A stretch of DNA of 64,000 nucleotides from Dyella sp. OK004. GTDB taxonomy: Bacteria > Pseudomonadota > Gammaproteobacteria > Xanthomonadales > Rhodanobacteraceae. Within the stretch, counting starts at the first letter, position 1; each line of letters starts with the position of its first letter. Of this stretch, positions 8,240 to 16,915 are shown piece by piece. Where the stretch lies: contig NZ_FOZI01000002.1 of NCBI RefSeq assembly GCF_900114495.1, positions 62,001-126,000 on the forward strand, written 5' to 3'. The position numbers and the translations under genes are program-made. The notes beneath the pieces were generated by a model. It was not told where the DNA came from. It did not search any database and saw nothing but the letters and a program-made list of their open reading frames with translations.

Positions 8240-8893
8240 TCAACCTTCGTGCGCGCCAAACATCGACTTGGCGTAGGTGATGCCTAGACCGTACGATCCG
8301 CCGAACTGCCTGGCGACGCCGGTGGTGCTGTCGTACGACTCGGTACGCGCCCAGTCGCGCTGCAGCTCAAGCAGATACTGCAGCGCCGTCATCGGACGGG
8401 CACCAGCCTGCACCATACGCTCGACCCCGCGTTGGTGCGCCTCGGCCGAAACATCGCCGCAGGCATCGGTGATCACGTAGATCTCAAAGCCCTGGTCGAT
8501 CGCCGACAACGCCGGACCAACAATGCAGACCGAAGTCCACAGACCGGCCAGCACCAGGCGCGTCTTGCCGATCTCGTTCACCTTCTTGATGACGGCGGCG
8601 TCTTCCCAGGTATTCATCGAAGTGCGGTCGAGCAGCGCTTGGCCCGGAAACGGGTCGGTGACCTCGGTGAACATCGGGCCAGAGAAACTTTTCTCAGCCA
8701 CCGTGGTGAGGATCGTCGGCACCTTGAAGCTGGCCGCCGCGTGCGCCACCAGGCCGGCGTTGTTGCGCAGCGTGATGGCGTCGATGGAATGCGTCGCGAA
8801 GGCCATCTGTGACTGGAAGTCGATCATGATCAATGCATGATCCTTCGGCGTAAGTAGCAGCTTGCCGGGCGTGGGCGTGGCAGTGATGGGCAT
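8240..8893 (-). CDS. Isochorismatase-like cysteine hydrolase (YcaC-type)
   Basis: A 217-residue cytosolic protein. The catalytic triad of the isochorismatase-like hydrolases can be placed: Asp25 in ALIMIDFQSQM, a lysine in the VAEKSFSG region, and Cys123 in LAGLWTSVCIVGPA, with the cis-peptide region just before the cysteine. DQGFEIYVITDACGDVS and the C-terminal extension to about 210 residues fit the YcaC branch, which hydrolyses amides or nitriles of unknown identity. It is the first gene of the minus-strand operon, with the XapX start 62 bases on, so its upstream region (8894-9243) should hold the operon promoter. Confidence 0.88.
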   Translation of the reverse strand: MPITATPTPGKLLLTPKDHALIMIDFQSQMAFATHSIDAITLRNNAGLVAHAAASFKVPTILTTVAEKSFSGPMFTEVTDPFPGQALLDRTSMNTWEDAAVIKKVNEIGKTRLVLAGLWTSVCIVGPALSAIDQGFEIYVITDACGDVSAEAHQRGVERMVQAGARPMTALQYLLELQRDWARTESYDSTTGVARQFGGSYGLGITYAKSMFGAHEG

Positions 8894-9131
8894 ATCGATC
8901 TCCTTGAGGTGGCGTAGGCGGAGCGGTTACCACTGGAGCAATCCGGTGAAACGCTCACGAAGGACTGGGTACCGCGACTCGATGCCGGTGATGGGGACGC
9001 ATGGCGAGCGGAAGGCATCAATGTCACCGAGCCGCGCATCCGGGCACAGCCCGGAACGGGCAAGTCGCGGCTACCCGATCGGGGATGTCCGGGAGAAAGG
9101 CTAGATGCGATAGTCAGGCCGATCATCCAGC

Positions 9132-9236
9132 CCTGTGGGAGCGCACCCTGTGCGCGAAAAACCTATGAAGCGCAGTCCCATCTGGATCGCCCACAGAGCC
9201 TGCCCCGGACTTGATCCGGGGGGCTCCTACAACAGG
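9132..9236. repeat. REP/BIME-like inverted repeat with GTAGGAGC-type ends
   Basis: CCTGTGGGAGC (9132-9142) and GCTCCTACAACAGG (9223-9236) form an imperfect inverted pair. Inside are GCGCAC-CCT-GTGCGC (9141-9155) and CCCCGGA-CTTGA-TCCGGGG (9203-9221). The GTAGGAGC core is the signature of REP elements common in Xanthomonadales and Pseudomonas. It lies between the isochorismatase-like gene and the end of the response-regulator gene, and the CCCCGGA hairpin may also serve as that regulator's transcription stop. The rest of the 8894-9243 gap shows no gene. Confidence 0.6.
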
Positions 9237-9243
9237 CGGGGGG

Positions 9244-9933
9244 TTATGAGTCGAGAAAGCCTCTCCGGATCGCGATGGTCACGGCATGTGTGCGGTCCGA
9301 CGCGCCCAGCTTCGCCATGATGCTCTTGAGGCGCGCCTTCACCGTATCCTCGGAAATGCACAGCATCTCGGCGATGCGTTTGTTGCCGTGCCCGGTGGCC
9401 ACCAGGCGCAGCGCGCTCAACTCCTTGGCGGTAAGCATGTCCGCCACGGCGTGCGAGGCCACCTCGCTGGCCAGCTCGCCGACGATCGTGCGGCGCCCTA
9501 TCGCCGCGCCGCGAATCGCTTGCAGGATGTCGTCGCGGGTGGAGGTCTTGAGCAGGTAGGCCGTGGCGCCCAGAGCCAGCGCCTGTTTCACCCGGGCGTC
9601 GCCGGGATAGGTGGTCAGAATCACCAGCCGGGCGCCGGGCCATTCAGCGCGGATCGCGGCGATCGCCTGCAAGCCGTCCATCTGCGGCATCTGCAGATCC
9701 AGCAAGGTGACGTCAGGCTGCAGCTCGCGGAAACGCACCACGCTTTGCGCGCCATCGGCCGCTTCGCCGACCACGGTCATGTCGGCGGCACTGTCGATCG
9801 CGGCACGCAAACCGTCCCGCATGACCGGATGGTCGTCGGCGATGAGTACCCTGAGCTTGCCATTCTGGTTTTCCACACCAAGCACTATCCGATGCGGCAG
9901 CGAAGGGTTCAATGCCCATTCGGGTGAAGACAC
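9244..9933 (-). CDS. NarL/LuxR-family response regulator
   Basis: A 229-residue protein with an N-terminal receiver domain (LRVLIADDHPVMRDGL, phospho-acceptor Asp79 in DVTLLDLQMPQMDGLQ, switch Thr and Lys in VILTTYPG and AYLLKTS) and a C-terminal LuxR helix-turn-helix (LTAKELSALRLVATGHGNKR, then IAEMLCISEDTVKARLKSIM). The marked start is a GTG at 9933 with a poor ribosome site; a start nearer residue 20 is possible. It is divergent from, and only 126 bases away from, a sensor kinase of the HisKA_3 type, which is the usual partner of NarL regulators. The pair therefore most likely forms one two-component system. Confidence 0.92.
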   Translation of the reverse strand: MSSPEWALNPSLPHRIVLGVENQNGKLRVLIADDHPVMRDGLRAAIDSAADMTVVGEAADGAQSVVRFRELQPDVTLLDLQMPQMDGLQAIAAIRAEWPGARLVILTTYPGDARVKQALALGATAYLLKTSTRDDILQAIRGAAIGRRTIVGELASEVASHAVADMLTAKELSALRLVATGHGNKRIAEMLCISEDTVKARLKSIMAKLGASDRTHAVTIAIRRGFLDS

Positions 9934-10001
9934 CCGTCAGTCCGCCACGACGCGCTTGAGCGTTACCGATACACTGCGCAGCAACAACCGGCGCCAGGAC
10001 C

Positions 10002-10015
10002 GTTCCGATCGGAAC
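10002..10015. promoter_or_regulatory. Perfect 14-bp palindrome in the two-component divergent promoter
   Basis: GTTCCGATCGGAAC reads the same on both strands. It lies in the 126-base gap between the response regulator and its likely sensor kinase, 45 bases from the kinase start. A dimeric LuxR-type regulator would bind such a site, so autoregulation is a reasonable inference. No known consensus was matched. Confidence 0.45.
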
Positions 10016-10059
10016 ACGGCGTAGGTCGCGACAGGGGCACGCTTATCAGAGCAACGTGG

Positions 10060-13000
10060 ATGAGGTCGAGTAAGTGGAACGCGCTGCGCAACCTGCTGGG
10101 CGTATGCCTGCTGGGTCTGTGTTCGTACGCAGGCGCGCAAACCAGCAGTAGCACCGAACAGTTTCGCCTGACCTCCTGGACCGTCGAGCACACCGCGCCG
10201 GCGGATATCTGGGCGCTGGCTCAGGGGGATGATGGTTTTCTGTGGCTAGGCACGGGCACCGGGCTTTATCGCTTCGACGGCGTGAAATTCGAACGCTACG
10301 AGCCGGCGCCGGATGAAGGCTTTCGCTCCATGGACATCACGGCGTTGTCCATGCGTCCCGACGGCTCCCTGTGGATCGGTTTTTTCTACGGTGGCGCCAG
10401 TGTGCTCAAGGCCGGCCACGTGACGCACTACACCGATCGCAACGGCCTTCCAGCCGGCATGGTGATCGCCTTTGCCGAAGCCGGCGACGGCAGCCTGTGG
10501 GCGGCCAGCCGCGGCGGCCTTGCGCGCTTCGACGGTCGGCATTGGCAAACGATAGGTAGTGAGTGGAACTATCCGGCGAAGCGTGCCGATTGGGTGATGA
10601 CCGACCGCGACGGCACGCTGTGGGTAACTACCGGCGATCAGTTGCTGTTCCTGCGCAAAGGTTCGCGCCGCTTCGAGAACACCGGCGAGCGCGTGAATCA
10701 GGACGCCATTCTGACGCAGGCACCCGACGGCACACTGTGGTTATCGGATGGGTTGCACGGCACCCGCGCCCTGCCCGGCCTGTCCGCGGCACACCCTTCG
10801 GCCGATCCGAAGCAAGCGCCAGCCGAGACATCCTTCGTGCAATCCAAGCGGCTGCTGTTCGACCGCGACGGCCACCTGTGGGGTACCGATGCCGCACGTG
10901 GCGGCGTCTATCGGGTGTCGTCCCCGTCCCGACGGGCGGATGGCCGCTCACTGCAACCTGCCGACATCGATGGTGTGTTCAATCGCGGCAACGGCTTGCC
11001 GTCCGACGTCGCCGTACCGCTGCTCGAAGGCCGCGAAGGCAACCTATGGGCTGGCACCAACCTGGGGCTGAGCAGCTTTCATCTCAACAAAGTGCAGGTG
11101 CCGGCCAACACCAAGGTGGGGCCGGCGACCAATTCGGCACTCGCCGCCAGCGACCTGGGCGAGGTCTGGATGGCGAACGGCGGTTCGCTCTTGCGTGCCG
11201 CCGCGCAAAACGCGGAGGTGGTCTCACAAGGCTTGCCCGATATCGGCGCCGCGCTCTACGCGCCCGACAAAACCCTATGGGTGGTCGGGTACAACTCCCT
11301 CGGCCGCATGGTGAGCGGCCGCTTCGTCCCGCTCGAACTGCCGGTGGCCAGCAAGCATGTGATCGTCCAGGCGATAGCCTCGGACCGGCAAGGCGGGCTA
11401 TGGGCCAGCCTCGCCAACAACGGTCTCTATCACTGGCAGCAAAATCGCTGGACGCGCATCGACCAGGGCTCCGAACTGGATGCGATGACACCTACCGCGC
11501 TAGCCCTCGACGCCAGCGGCCGCTTGTGGGCCGGCTATCCCGATAACCGCGTGCTGTCGATCGATGGCGCGACCCGGCAACTGTTCGGCCCGGCCCAAGG
11601 CCTGCATGTCGGTAATATCGCCACGATAGACGCCCACGCCGGCGACCTGCTGGTGGGTGGCGATGGCGGACTCGCCCGACTGCGTGAGGGCCGCTTCGAG
11701 TCGCTCGCCATTGATGAGCCGCAAGTACTGACAGGCGTATCCGGCATCGTGCGCACCGACAAGGGCGACGTCTGGATCAACGGCAGCCGGGGCGTGCTGC
11801 ATATCAATCCCGATGCGTTCCATAAAGGCTTCGACGGTAGTGGCTACCGCGCGCCGTACGAGCTGTTCGACTATCACGACGGCTTGCCCGGCATTGCACT
11901 GCAGGCCTCGCCGGTACCGACCGCCATCCTGGATGCCCTGGGCCGTATCTGGTTCAACACCAATCAGGGCGTTGCGTGGATCGATCCCGCAAGCTTGCAT
12001 CGCAACGCCATCGCGCCATCGGTATTTATCCAGGGGCTGAGTGCCGGCGACCAGCGCTATACCGATCTGCAATCGCTGCATCTGCCCCAGCGCACCAGCA
12101 ATGTGCGCCTGGACTACACCGCCACCAGCCTGGCCATTCCCGACCGTGTGCGATTCCGCTACAAGCTCGACGGCGTGGATGAGCAGTGGCAGGACAGCGG
12201 CACCCGGCGCGAGGCGTTCTATTCCAATCTCGGCCCGGGCAAGTACCAGTTCCATGTCACCGCCGCGAATGACGACGGCGTGTGGAACGATCAGGGCGCC
12301 AGTATCGATTTCAGCATCGCGCCGCAGTTCTATCAGACCTCATGGTTCCGCCTGCTATGCGCCGCCGCCGGCCTTCTGCTGGTCGCAGCGCTCTATTTAT
12401 GGTGGTTGCGCCTGATGAGCGAGCGACTCCACCTGCGACTGGAAGAGCGCACCCGCGAGCGCGAACGCATTGCGCGGGAACTGCACGACACTTTGCTACA
12501 AGGTGTGCAGGGCCTGTTGCTTCGCCTGCAGGCGCTGGCTGCCGGACTGCCTGCCGACGATCACCGGCGCGGCACGCTGGACGCGGCGATCGAGCAGGCG
12601 CGCGACATGCTGGTCGAAGGCCGTGACAAGATCGTGGCGCTACGCGGTGCCGACCAGGTGCGGGGCCAGCTCACCCAATCGATTCGCGCGATCGGCGAAG
12701 AGCTGGCATCCACCTATGGCATACCGTTCCGGGTGACCATGACCGGCACCGAGAAACCTCTGTGCCCTCCGGCTTGCGACGAGGTGGTCGAAATCGTCCG
12801 CGAAGCCATGCGCAACGCCTTCATCCATGCCAACGCCAAGTTGATCGAGATCGATATCAGCTACCAGCCACAAAGCTTGCGCATCGCGGTTCGCGACGAC
12901 GGCCGTGGCATTCAGACGAGCACCATCCGGCAAGGCCGGCGTGACGGCCACTGGGGCCTGGTCGGCATGCACGAGCGGGCGGAAAAACTCGGCGCCACTT

Positions 13001-13104
13001 TGACCATTCGCCGCAGGGAGCCCAGCGGTACCGACGTGGTGCTCGCCATTCCCGGACATGTGGTGTTTAACCCGCGCTTGTTTGGGAGACGTCCTGCTGG
13101 CTGA
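10060..13104 (+). CDS. Sensor histidine kinase with periplasmic two-bladed-propeller (Reg_prop/Y_Y_Y) sensor
   Basis: A 1014-residue protein. A signal peptide (residues 1-26, ending SYAGA) leads into about 650 residues of Reg_prop propeller repeats, recognisable by recurring blocks such as GFLWLGTGTGLYRFDG, GSLWAASRGGLARFDG and GNLWAGTNLGLSSF. A Y_Y_Y immunoglobulin-like domain follows (RFRYKLDGVDEQWQD), then one membrane helix near residues 762-785. The cytosolic part has a HisKA_3 dimerisation domain with the phospho-acceptor His809 in IARELHDTLLQGVQ and an ATPase domain (EIVREAMRNAFIHANA, VRDDGRGI, GLVGMHERA). There is no receiver or AraC domain, so it is not a hybrid kinase. In related bacteria such propeller kinases sense sugars or oligosaccharides. 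It is paired with the divergent NarL regulator. Confidence 0.92.
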   Translation: MRSSKWNALRNLLGVCLLGLCSYAGAQTSSSTEQFRLTSWTVEHTAPADIWALAQGDDGFLWLGTGTGLYRFDGVKFERYEPAPDEGFRSMDITALSMRPDGSLWIGFFYGGASVLKAGHVTHYTDRNGLPAGMVIAFAEAGDGSLWAASRGGLARFDGRHWQTIGSEWNYPAKRADWVMTDRDGTLWVTTGDQLLFLRKGSRRFENTGERVNQDAILTQAPDGTLWLSDGLHGTRALPGLSAAHPSADPKQAPAETSFVQSKRLLFDRDGHLWGTDAARGGVYRVSSPSRRADGRSLQPADIDGVFNRGNGLPSDVAVPLLEGREGNLWAGTNLGLSSFHLNKVQVPANTKVGPATNSALAASDLGEVWMANGGSLLRAAAQNAEVVSQGLPDIGAALYAPDKTLWVVGYNSLGRMVSGRFVPLELPVASKHVIVQAIASDRQGGLWASLANNGLYHWQQNRWTRIDQGSELDAMTPTALALDASGRLWAGYPDNRVLSIDGATRQLFGPAQGLHVGNIATIDAHAGDLLVGGDGGLARLREGRFESLAIDEPQVLTGVSGIVRTDKGDVWINGSRGVLHINPDAFHKGFDGSGYRAPYELFDYHDGLPGIALQASPVPTAILDALGRIWFNTNQGVAWIDPASLHRNAIAPSVFIQGLSAGDQRYTDLQSLHLPQRTSNVRLDYTATSLAIPDRVRFRYKLDGVDEQWQDSGTRREAFYSNLGPGKYQFHVTAANDDGVWNDQGASIDFSIAPQFYQTSWFRLLCAAAGLLLVAALYLWWLRLMSERLHLRLEERTRERERIARELHDTLLQGVQGLLLRLQALAAGLPADDHRRGTLDAAIEQARDMLVEGRDKIVALRGADQVRGQLTQSIRAIGEELASTYGIPFRVTMTGTEKPLCPPACDEVVEIVREAMRNAFIHANAKLIEIDISYQPQSLRIAVRDDGRGIQTSTIRQGRRDGHWGLVGMHERAEKLGATLTIRRREPSGTDVVLAIPGHVVFNPRLFGRRPAG

Positions 13105-13163
13105 GCCGATGGCCATGGCTGCGCCATGACCATGTTCCAAGTGAGGAATGGGAACGGCCCGCC

Positions 13164-13760
13164 TTAGCGCTGCTTGATCAGGCTATGCACCGCCAGCGGC
13201 CCACCAAACTGCTGCAGCAAACCGCCTTCTTCCAGACGACCCAAGGTGATGGTGCCAAAGCCCAGCGAGCTGGCGAGGCTGGCCACCTGCTCGTTGGCAT
13301 CAACGTGGTTGCCTGAAACGAAGATCGTGCGATTGCCTTCACTCCGGCGCGGCTCATCCGCAAGTACCGCGGCCGGCAGCGTGTTGAACGCCTTGACGAT
13401 CTTGGCGCCTTTGAGCTGTGCTGCCACTACCTGACTGGAGGGCCGCCCTCCAAGATCCAGTGGCCTGAAGGCGGGAAACTCGATCGCGTTGGTGGCATCC
13501 ACCACGATCTTGCCGGACCAGTCGCTACGCAACTTGGCGATCTCCTCCACCGCCCCGAACGGGACGGCGAGGATGATCACTTCCGCATTCAGTGCGTCGG
13601 TGGTTTCCGCGGCACTCACGGTGGGGCCGAACGTTTGCGATGCATCTTCGAGCGAAGCGGCTCCGCGACGATTGGTAATGACAGCTTTGATCTTGCTGCG
13701 GGCGAACTGTTTGGCGAGGGCGCCGCCGATGGCGCCCGACCCAATGATGGCGTAGCTCAT
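13164..13760 (-). CDS. NADP-dependent oxidoreductase, F420-reductase-like (NAD(P)-binding)
   Basis: A 198-residue protein starting MSYAIIGSGAIGGALAKQFA, with AGGAGA upstream. It has a Rossmann dinucleotide motif (IIGSGAIGGALA), then an NRR motif fitting the 2'-phosphate of NADP, then ILAVPFGAVEEI, KIVVDATNAIEF and VKAFNTLPA. That is the pattern of the NADP oxidoreductase/coenzyme F420-dependent family (PF03807). Gammaproteobacteria generally lack F420, so the true acceptor is probably a quinone or another small carbonyl. It is the last gene of a pirin-DoxX-oxidoreductase operon, 43 bases after the DoxX gene. Confidence 0.88.
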   Translation of the reverse strand: MSYAIIGSGAIGGALAKQFARSKIKAVITNRRGAASLEDASQTFGPTVSAAETTDALNAEVIILAVPFGAVEEIAKLRSDWSGKIVVDATNAIEFPAFRPLDLGGRPSSQVVAAQLKGAKIVKAFNTLPAAVLADEPRRSEGNRTIFVSGNHVDANEQVASLASSLGFGTITLGRLEEGGLLQQFGGPLAVHSLIKQR

Positions 13761-13803
13761 GACATGTCTCCTGATGGAAAGTCGATGGGATAGATGCGAG
13801 GGA

Positions 13804-14250
13804 TCAGCGCGACTTGTGGTCGAGGCTGATCGGGCCCGCGCCATTGACGGTCAGCAGCAGGAAGGCGCCGGCGATCGACACGTTCTTCATGAACATGATC
13901 ATCTGCATCTGATCGGCGAAGTTGTTGTGGAACAGCATGCCAGTCAGCAAGGTGAAGCCCGCCAGCAGGAACGAAACGATGCGGGTCTTCCAGCCAAGGA
14001 TGATGGCGAGCGAACCCAGTACTTCGGTGGCGATCACCAGCGGAAGTACACCGCTGGGCACACCGACGGAAGCCATGTAACCGGCGGTGGCGGTATAAGC
14101 GCCGATCTTGCCCACGCCGGAGAGCAGGAACAGGCTGACGATCAGTACGCGAGCAACCAGTTCAGTGGAGCTCTTGAAAGTGAGGATCGATGTGGCTTGT
14201 GCATCGCCGATCGACGAGGTGTAAGCGGTGGTTTGGGTTTGAGTGCTCAT
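13804..14250 (-). CDS. DoxX-family membrane protein
   Basis: A 148-residue protein with a polar N-terminus of about 25 residues and four hydrophobic helices. DoxX marks are VARVLIVSLFLLSGVGKIGA, YMASVGVPSGVLPLVIATEV, LAGFTLLTGMLFHNNF and MFMKNVSIAGAFLLL, the last being the conserved FMKNIAIAGGLL-type motif. It lies between the pirin gene (48 bases) and the NADP-oxidoreductase gene (43 bases), a grouping seen in many proteobacteria under LysR control and thought to deal with quinones or electrophiles. It is distinct in sequence from the DoxX protein at 5606-6016. Confidence 0.88.
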   Translation of the reverse strand: MSTQTQTTAYTSSIGDAQATSILTFKSSTELVARVLIVSLFLLSGVGKIGAYTATAGYMASVGVPSGVLPLVIATEVLGSLAIILGWKTRIVSFLLAGFTLLTGMLFHNNFADQMQMIMFMKNVSIAGAFLLLTVNGAGPISLDHKSR

Positions 14251-14298
14251 GATGGTTTCTCTCTTCAGGAAGGAATGGTTGGGATAGATGCGTAGGAC

Positions 14299-15171
14299 TT
14301 ACTTCAGGCGGCCGACTGCACGCAGCTGGCGGCCGATGCTTGCGATCTCCGCTTCGCCTTTGGCGAGAGCGTGAGCGTTGGTATGGACGGAGTACTTGCC
14401 CGTCACTAAGGGATACGGATGCTTCACGGCGGCGCCGAGTACGAATGACACGTCGTCATGGGCCACGATGTCGATGGCGTGCTCGGTTTCCTCGAAGATG
14501 ACCATGTCGCCGGCATTGAGGCCTTCGGGCACCGTGGTCGTACCCTGGTGCAACGCCATCCACGCCACGGTTTCGTTTGGATTCGGCTGAAAGCGCCAGT
14601 GCTCACCTGCCTTAAGCTGGACATGCAGATAGGTGATGCCGGCGGGAGAGCGGATCGGGCTGTTCACGCCCTGGTAGTGCCCGAGCAGTACGCGTGCCGG
14701 ACCCGCACTGAGGACATCCTCCGGTGCGATGTACTGACTTTCCGGGGTGCCGTTTTCCTGGTCCGGCGGCAGGGCCACCCAGAGCTGGAAAAGCTTCATG
14801 GGCGTATCGCCGGTGACGTAGCCGTCGTGCCAGACCCCGCCCGCCGCCTTCATCCATTCCAGGCCACCCGCCAGCACTTCGCCTTGCTTGCCGGTGGTGT
14901 CCTCGTAGGCCAGCTGGCCTTCCAACACGACCGTCAAAGTGGCGATGCCCGAATGCGGATGGATACCGAACAAGGGCTCACTCGATGGCGGCACCACGCC
15001 GGCATCCAGGAACACAAAGGGCTTGATCCACTGGCCGAGATCGGAAGGGCTGACCAGGCGGGTGATGGGGCCGTTGTGATAGCCGGTGGTGACGGTCCGG
15101 ATCTTGCGCGGCGTGGCCACTAGCTCGGCGGTCAGTCCGGGCTGCGATAGGAAGGAAGCAACTGCGTTCAT
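14299..15171 (-). CDS. Pirin-family bicupin protein
   Basis: A 290-residue protein with the pirin metal site visible in the first cupin: GIHPHSGIATLTVVLEG (two His), then a downstream Glu in the EWMKAAGGVWHDGY block. The second cupin carries VQLKAGEHWRFQ and AGDMVIFEETEH. Pirins bind Fe or Ni and several act as quercetinases (quercetin 2,3-dioxygenase). The W-KPFVFLDAG segment is also a pirin signature. It is the first gene of the three-gene minus-strand operon, facing a LysR regulator across 96 bases, so it is a likely target of that regulator. Confidence 0.9.
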   Translation of the reverse strand: MNAVASFLSQPGLTAELVATPRKIRTVTTGYHNGPITRLVSPSDLGQWIKPFVFLDAGVVPPSSEPLFGIHPHSGIATLTVVLEGQLAYEDTTGKQGEVLAGGLEWMKAAGGVWHDGYVTGDTPMKLFQLWVALPPDQENGTPESQYIAPEDVLSAGPARVLLGHYQGVNSPIRSPAGITYLHVQLKAGEHWRFQPNPNETVAWMALHQGTTTVPEGLNAGDMVIFEETEHAIDIVAHDDVSFVLGAAVKHPYPLVTGKYSVHTNAHALAKGEAEIASIGRQLRAVGRLK

Positions 15172-15267
15172 GGGGGCGTCCTCGTCTGCGATAGATAAAG
15201 GCTAGGCCTTGCCAATGCATCCGAGTAGCCTATATTTTTCGATGAAATCCATCGGCTAGGACGATAT
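15172..15267. promoter_or_regulatory. Divergent promoter region between pirin operon and LysR gene
   Basis: This 96-base gap separates two divergent starts, the usual arrangement for a LysR protein that controls the neighbouring operon and itself. A locally AT-rich stretch (TATATTTTTCGATG, 15229-15242) and the AAATCCATCGG segment are candidates for a promoter or a T-N11-A box. No single site can be assigned by eye. Confidence 0.4.
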
Positions 15268-16152
15268 ATGCTCGACGCCGTCACCCTGGACCAGCTCCGC
15301 ACCTTCATTGCCGCCGCGGAAGAAGGAAGTTTTTCCGCGGCAGGTCGAAAGCTGCATCGCGCGCAATCGGTAGTGAGCCAGACGCTGCTGAATCTCGAAG
15401 CGCAATTGGGCATCACGCTGTTCGATCGCAGCGAGCGCTATCCCAAGCTGACGGAAGCGGGCGTGGCCCTGTTGACCGAAGCGCGTGGCGTGGCCGATCA
15501 GATGGACGGCTTCAAGGCCCGCGCTCGCTCAATGAAAGAGGGCCTGGAGCCCGAGCTTTCCGTGGCCGTCGACGTGATGTATCCCATGGAAGGACTTACA
15601 CGCGCCGCCGGCTATTGCCGCGAGTTCTTCCCCAACACGCCCTTGCGCATCTACGTGGAAGCGCTGGGCGGTGTGATCCGGCCGGTGATGGATGGCGTGT
15701 GCCGCATAGGGATCGTGGGCTCGCTGCCGGTGATACCCGACGACATCGCATCAGAGCCGCTGCTCGACCTTCCCTTTATCACCGTGGTGGCGCCGTCGCA
15801 TCCGCTGGCAAAGCACAAAGGCACGATCAGCAAGAAGCTCGTCGAGAAGCAGATACAGCTGGTGCTGACCGATCGCACGCCGCTGTCCGAAGGCAGAAAC
15901 TTCGGCGTGCTGTCGCCACTCACATGGCGTCTCGCCGACCTTGGCGCGAAGCATGCGTTTTTAAACGCAGGATTGGGCTGGGGGCATATGCCCCTGCATA
16001 TGGTCAAGAAAGATCTCGACGCGGGAACCCTGGTGAAGATCAAAGTCGAGGGAGTTGCGCGCGATGTGTTTCTCCCCATGCATGTGGTCTATCGAAAGGA
16101 CCTGCTGCCTGGGCCGACTGGCCGCGCGTTCATCTCGCAATTGCGTTTTTGA
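15268..16152 (+). CDS. LysR-family transcriptional regulator
   Basis: A 294-residue protein. The N-terminal winged helix-turn-helix is clear (LDQLRTFIAAAEEGSFSAAG, then RKLHRAQSVVSQTLLNLEAQ, LGITLFDRS). The remaining 200 residues form the periplasmic-binding-protein-like effector domain: ELSVAVDVMYPMEGL, RIGIVGSLPVIPDDI, VVAPSHPLAKH and NAGLGWGHMPLHMV. It is divergent from the pirin/DoxX/oxidoreductase operon across 96 bases, which makes it the probable regulator of that operon. The effector is unknown; given the pirin and oxidoreductase, an aromatic or quinone-like inducer is a reasonable guess. Confidence 0.93.
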   Translation: MLDAVTLDQLRTFIAAAEEGSFSAAGRKLHRAQSVVSQTLLNLEAQLGITLFDRSERYPKLTEAGVALLTEARGVADQMDGFKARARSMKEGLEPELSVAVDVMYPMEGLTRAAGYCREFFPNTPLRIYVEALGGVIRPVMDGVCRIGIVGSLPVIPDDIASEPLLDLPFITVVAPSHPLAKHKGTISKKLVEKQIQLVLTDRTPLSEGRNFGVLSPLTWRLADLGAKHAFLNAGLGWGHMPLHMVKKDLDAGTLVKIKVEGVARDVFLPMHVVYRKDLLPGPTGRAFISQLRF

Positions 16153-16426
16153 CAACGTGTCGATCTGTTGACGATATCGCCCTGCCCACCAGAAGGCGGA
16201 ATAGCGAATGCAAAGAAGAAGGCGCTGTTCGCCTTGAGTAGACTCAAACCTGCGGGAGCCTGAGAGAGACTGTCTGCGATCATGAAATGGCGTAAAGCCG
16301 AGCGTGCATCGGCGCCGGCTGCAGTGATGCTTGCAGCATCTGTCAGTGCCAGAACCTGCACGCGGCGCTCTCTGGGCATTCGAGCGCGTTATCAATCACA
16401 TCCAATTACAAGGACCGCGATGCAGC

Positions 16427-16450
16427 AAAAGTAAGGGATGGATACCTTAC
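16427..16450 (-). terminator. Likely intrinsic terminator of the H-NS-like gene
   Basis: On the minus strand GTAAGG-TATCCATC-CCTTAC is followed by TTTTG, 30 bases downstream of the H-NS-like stop codon. The stem is only six pairs, so the call is moderate. The remainder of the 16153-16480 gap, between two convergent genes, shows no gene. Confidence 0.5.
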
Positions 16451-16480
16451 CTATCGCCACATCGTGGTCCCCAGCCAGCT

Positions 16481-16915
16481 TTAGGCCGTCTTCTTCGCCA
16501 CTGCCTTTTTACCTGCGCGCTTAGCGACTTTCTTGAGAGTCTTCGCCTTCTTAGCCGGCACAGCGGGCTTTGCGGGGGCTCCAATCAGGAGAGCCTCCTT
16601 GGTCACACCGCGGCGCCTAAGGGCCTTCGCAAACCACGCTGGCTGACGTCCGCGCCCGGACCAGGTTAGGGATGGATCGGAAGGGTCGCGGTACTTGGGA
16701 GCCACCGATCCCACCCCGCCTTTCTTAGCCGGCGCCTTCTTACCGCGCGAGGGAAAGATATCCTCCAAACTGAGACCACTATTGCTCAACAAGGTCTCGA
16801 TCTTCTGCCTGACAGCCTGGATCTGAGCAGCATGGGCTTCCTGCATCTGTGCGCTTGCGTTTGCGATGAGCGCCTGGAGTTCTTTCGGTGAAAGGTTTTT
16901 GAGATCGATTGCCAT
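16481..16915 (-). CDS. H-NS-family nucleoid protein with lysine/alanine-rich tail
   Basis: A 144-residue protein. Residues 1-50 form the H-NS-type coiled-coil oligomerisation region (LSPKELQALIANASAQMQEA). The DNA-binding motif is the H-NS C-terminal core: YRDPSDPSLTWSGRGRQPAW, near residues 75-95, with the conserved TWSGRGR-x-P loop that reads AT-rich minor grooves. After this the protein adds about 45 residues dominated by AKK and PAKK repeats (PAKPAVPAKKAKTLKKVAKR), resembling histone-H1-like tails. Ordinary H-NS ends soon after the core, so this is a tailed variant. It would silence AT-rich or horizontally acquired DNA. It sits beside the gene-poor 16.9-20.7 kb stretch. Confidence 0.9.
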   Translation of the reverse strand: MAIDLKNLSPKELQALIANASAQMQEAHAAQIQAVRQKIETLLSNSGLSLEDIFPSRGKKAPAKKGGVGSVAPKYRDPSDPSLTWSGRGRQPAWFAKALRRRGVTKEALLIGAPAKPAVPAKKAKTLKKVAKRAGKKAVAKKTA

